NCBI RefSeq assembly: GCF_000482465.1
Contig: NZ_KI519420.1
Location: 462,197 to 526,196, forward strand
Source of the DNA: Runella limosa DSM 17973
Lineage (GTDB): Bacteria > Bacteroidota > Bacteroidia > Cytophagales > Spirosomataceae
DNA: 64,000 bases
Direction of reading: 5' to 3'
The translations under genes and the position numbers were made by a program. Below, piece after piece: positions 62,102 to 64,000 of this stretch. Position 1 is the stretch's first letter. The number at the start of each line of letters is the position of its first letter. The notes below the pieces were generated by a model. That model searched no databases. It saw only the letters and a list, made by a program, of their open reading frames with translations, and was not told where the DNA came from.

Positions 62102-63862
62102 ATGCAATTACGTTTTCTCACACCATTCGTTTTTCTCGCTTTTTTTACGTTCAAAATTCAAGCCCAAACCACGGTCAAAGAAGTACTCGACGGCGCAGTG
62201 ACGCGCTTGTACAAACAACTGACTCCCGCTCAGTTAGACACAATTTCGGATGAATACATCCTTGGCTTTTTGTCAGCAAAAGAACGTCAAATTTTAGCGA
62301 CGCGTTACTGGACGTTTGAGGTAAACGTCCCCGTGGTAGTCTCACTCATGCGCGACCAAGCCCAGAAAGTGCCTCCGTTTTGGCTAGCTAAAAGTGGTTT
62401 CCAAAAAACAACCATGCAAGTCAAAAACGAAGAATATACTTACGAGGTGTGGCAAAAGAAGTTTAACAAAGGAGCAGTTCAGTTAGGAATAAACGGATTT
62501 GACAAACACCGTCCTGTGTACTTTATCAGTGTAGGTCCGCAAAAAAAGGGGGATAAAGTAAAGATTACGCGGGTGTCGCCTGCCAATCAGCAGTTGCACG
62601 AAATGAAAGTGGGGGCGTTTACGTACCACGACTGGGACGACCTCGTGTTGGAAGAAGTCCCCGAAGCATTACGGGGTCAAATTCTCTTTACGACGATTCG
62701 GGGGCGGGCGCGGGAAGCGCATTTAAAAAATGCGTTTCGTCAAACGCTTTACCCGTCGCAGTCGCGCCCCGACCAAGTGGTGCTCAATCTCAGCGGTGAC
62801 CCCAAAACGACCATGGATGTACAGTGGCGTACGCGACCAAACGTTACGAAAGGCCAAGTAAACTATTGGAAAGCGCAAACAACCGATACACTACGGGCAG
62901 AAGCCTCATCGATAAAGATTGAAGACCGACTTCTCCGTAACGACCGTTACATCAATCATTTTTCGGCGCAATTGAAGGGGTTACAACCTGCCACTACCTA
63001 TTATTATCGAGTAGGGGCGGCGAGCAGTGGCTGGTCGGAAGTAGCATCGTTTAAAACCCAAGCCGCTACGCCCGAAGGCTTTTCGTTTATTTGGTTTGGA
63101 GATACGCACAAGTCACCCGATTGGGGAGCGATGGCACAAAAAACGTTAGCCCGCCACCCCGAAATTTCGTTTTATTCTATCATTGGAGATTTGGTCAGTA
63201 CGGGCCTCAACCGCGACGAATGGGACGAGTTTTTTCATCATTCGGGCAATGTGCTGAGTTACAAACCACTGATGCCCATTCCAGGCAACCACGATAGCCA
63301 AGACGGTCTTGGGGCGGCTATGTACCAACAACTTTTTAGCCTACCTACCAATGGGCCTGCGCAGTTGCCCAAAGAGCGTACCTACTCGTTTGAGTACCAA
63401 AATGCGCTTTTTGTGATGATTGACGGGACGTTTCTGAACCACGAACAAACGGCTTGGATAGAGAAACAGCTGGCGACATCAAAAGCCAAATGGAAGTTTG
63501 TGATGCTGCACTTTCCACCCTACAATTTTGAAGAAGACTACGCCCAAATCCGTAAAGACTGGGGCGTTCTTTTTGACCGTTATCATGTGGACATGGTCAT
63601 GAGCGGACACGTGCATTATTATATGCGGAGCAAACCCATGAATGCCGAAAAGATAGTGGAAAGTCCGCAAAATGGAACGATTTATACCATTTCCATTAGC
63701 ATTCCGAGCCATCATAAAGAATGGCCTGAGGAGACGTATGCGGCGGCGCGTTTTCAAAGTGGCCCTGTATATCAGCATATTCGCATCGACGGCAACCGCC
63801 TCGTGTATCGTTGCCTCGACCCCGATGGCAAGGTAAAAGATGAATTGACGATTGAAAAGTAG
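62102..63862 (+). CDS. Secreted purple-acid-phosphatase-like metallophosphoesterase
   Basis: 586 residues from the ATG at 62102; the frame is open further up but only through the palindromic repeat and the end of the previous gene. The signal peptide ends KIQAQT. An N-terminal region of about 200 residues is unassigned. Then comes a fibronectin-like purple acid phosphatase N-domain (QWRTRPNVTKGQVNYWK, LKGLQPATTYYYRVG). The metallophosphoesterase core has GDTH, IIGDLV, GNHD, MLHFPPY and SGHVHYY, the full dimetal set. It probably releases phosphate from esters produced by the GDPD enzymes upstream. Confidence 0.9.
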   Translation: MQLRFLTPFVFLAFFTFKIQAQTTVKEVLDGAVTRLYKQLTPAQLDTISDEYILGFLSAKERQILATRYWTFEVNVPVVVSLMRDQAQKVPPFWLAKSGFQKTTMQVKNEEYTYEVWQKKFNKGAVQLGINGFDKHRPVYFISVGPQKKGDKVKITRVSPANQQLHEMKVGAFTYHDWDDLVLEEVPEALRGQILFTTIRGRAREAHLKNAFRQTLYPSQSRPDQVVLNLSGDPKTTMDVQWRTRPNVTKGQVNYWKAQTTDTLRAEASSIKIEDRLLRNDRYINHFSAQLKGLQPATTYYYRVGAASSGWSEVASFKTQAATPEGFSFIWFGDTHKSPDWGAMAQKTLARHPEISFYSIIGDLVSTGLNRDEWDEFFHHSGNVLSYKPLMPIPGNHDSQDGLGAAMYQQLFSLPTNGPAQLPKERTYSFEYQNALFVMIDGTFLNHEQTAWIEKQLATSKAKWKFVMLHFPPYNFEEDYAQIRKDWGVLFDRYHVDMVMSGHVHYYMRSKPMNAEKIVESPQNGTIYTISISIPSHHKEWPEETYAAARFQSGPVYQHIRIDGNRLVYRCLDPDGKVKDELTIEK

Positions 63863-63885
63863 TGTACTCTTTGGGTCAGCCTTTG

Positions 63886-63893
63886 TACCTTTG
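63886..63893 (+). promoter_or_regulatory. Candidate -7 element for proB
   Basis: TACCTTTG matches TAnnTTTG exactly, 20 nt before the ATG at 63914. TTTG boxes upstream are too close for a standard -33. Confidence 0.4.
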
Positions 63894-63913
63894 CCGCAAA
63901 GATTCCGAGTATC

Positions 63914-64000
63914 ATGTCAAAACCCATCTTAGTTTTAAAATTCGGCAGCGCAGCCATCACCAAATCAAATGGAGAGCTTAACCAACTCGTCATGGTGGAA
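63914..64000 (+). CDS. proB: Glutamate 5-kinase, N-terminal 29 residues only
   Basis: The gene runs off the right edge. MSKPILVLKFGSAAITKSNG matches the start of ProB (an amino-acid kinase fold with the phosphate-binding KFGS motif), which makes glutamyl-5-phosphate, the first step of proline synthesis. The assignment rests on this short stretch. Confidence 0.75.
   Translation, partial: MSKPILVLKFGSAAITKSNGELNQLVMVE

Overview
The window looks like chromosome of a Bacteroidota bacterium, probably a Cytophagales/Spirosomataceae (Runella-like) organism. This is inferred from three SusC/SusD pairs, the exbB-exbD-exbD-tonB-PstS-TPR operon, TAnnTTTG-type promoters with hardly any Shine-Dalgarno sequences, a DAHP synthase/chorismate mutase fusion, and many dispersed palindromic repeats. 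No rRNA, tRNA, CRISPR array or prophage was seen. Both ends cut genes: gcvP at the left and proB at the right.

Layout. 1-15 kb is mostly housekeeping: gcvP (partial), a fasciclin lipoprotein, a CBS protein, uvrA, a membrane metalloprotease and rnd, clpB, lspA, proline dehydrogenase and aroG-CM. 15-28 kb holds an M1 peptidase, a putative PD-(D/E)XK nuclease between repeats, argH, a RelE/ParE-type toxin-antitoxin pair, recX, an MFS transporter, a small cytochrome c, a DUF4129/DUF4350/MoxR operon, a two-gene unit behind a metalloregulator-like operator, and a Gfo/Idh/MocA oxidoreductase. 28.9-35 kb is the energy-transduction operon that powers TonB-dependent uptake. 35-64 kb is an accessory nutrient-acquisition island: two paralogous secreted propeller proteins, an ECF sigma factor, three consecutive susCD operons, then secreted hydrolases (neutral ceramidase-like, two GDPD proteins of which one is fused to an esterase, a PhoPQ-activated-type protein and a purple-acid-phosphatase-like phosphoesterase). 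The hydrolase set suggests use of lipid-derived amides and phosphoesters rather than a classical polysaccharide; that is inference.

Three things stand out. (1) uvrA carries an in-frame insertion of about 530 bp with GC-rich terminal inverted repeats. It encodes a complete DUF559 (Vsr-like) nuclease domain without a single methionine, so it can only be made as part of UvrA. gcvP carries a smaller in-frame palindromic insertion, so repeats in this genome colonise essential or core genes without breaking the frame. (2) Each of the three susC genes is preceded by a different sequence that forms a nested long-range inverted repeat ending 1-6 nt before the start codon, a structure conserved without sequence conservation. 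(3) A phosphodiesterase/ceramidase-type hydrolase island sits beside the susCD array, with an orphan FecR N-terminal fragment and a GDPD-esterase fusion.

All functional names rest on reading motifs by eye. No database search, folding program or codon statistics were run.
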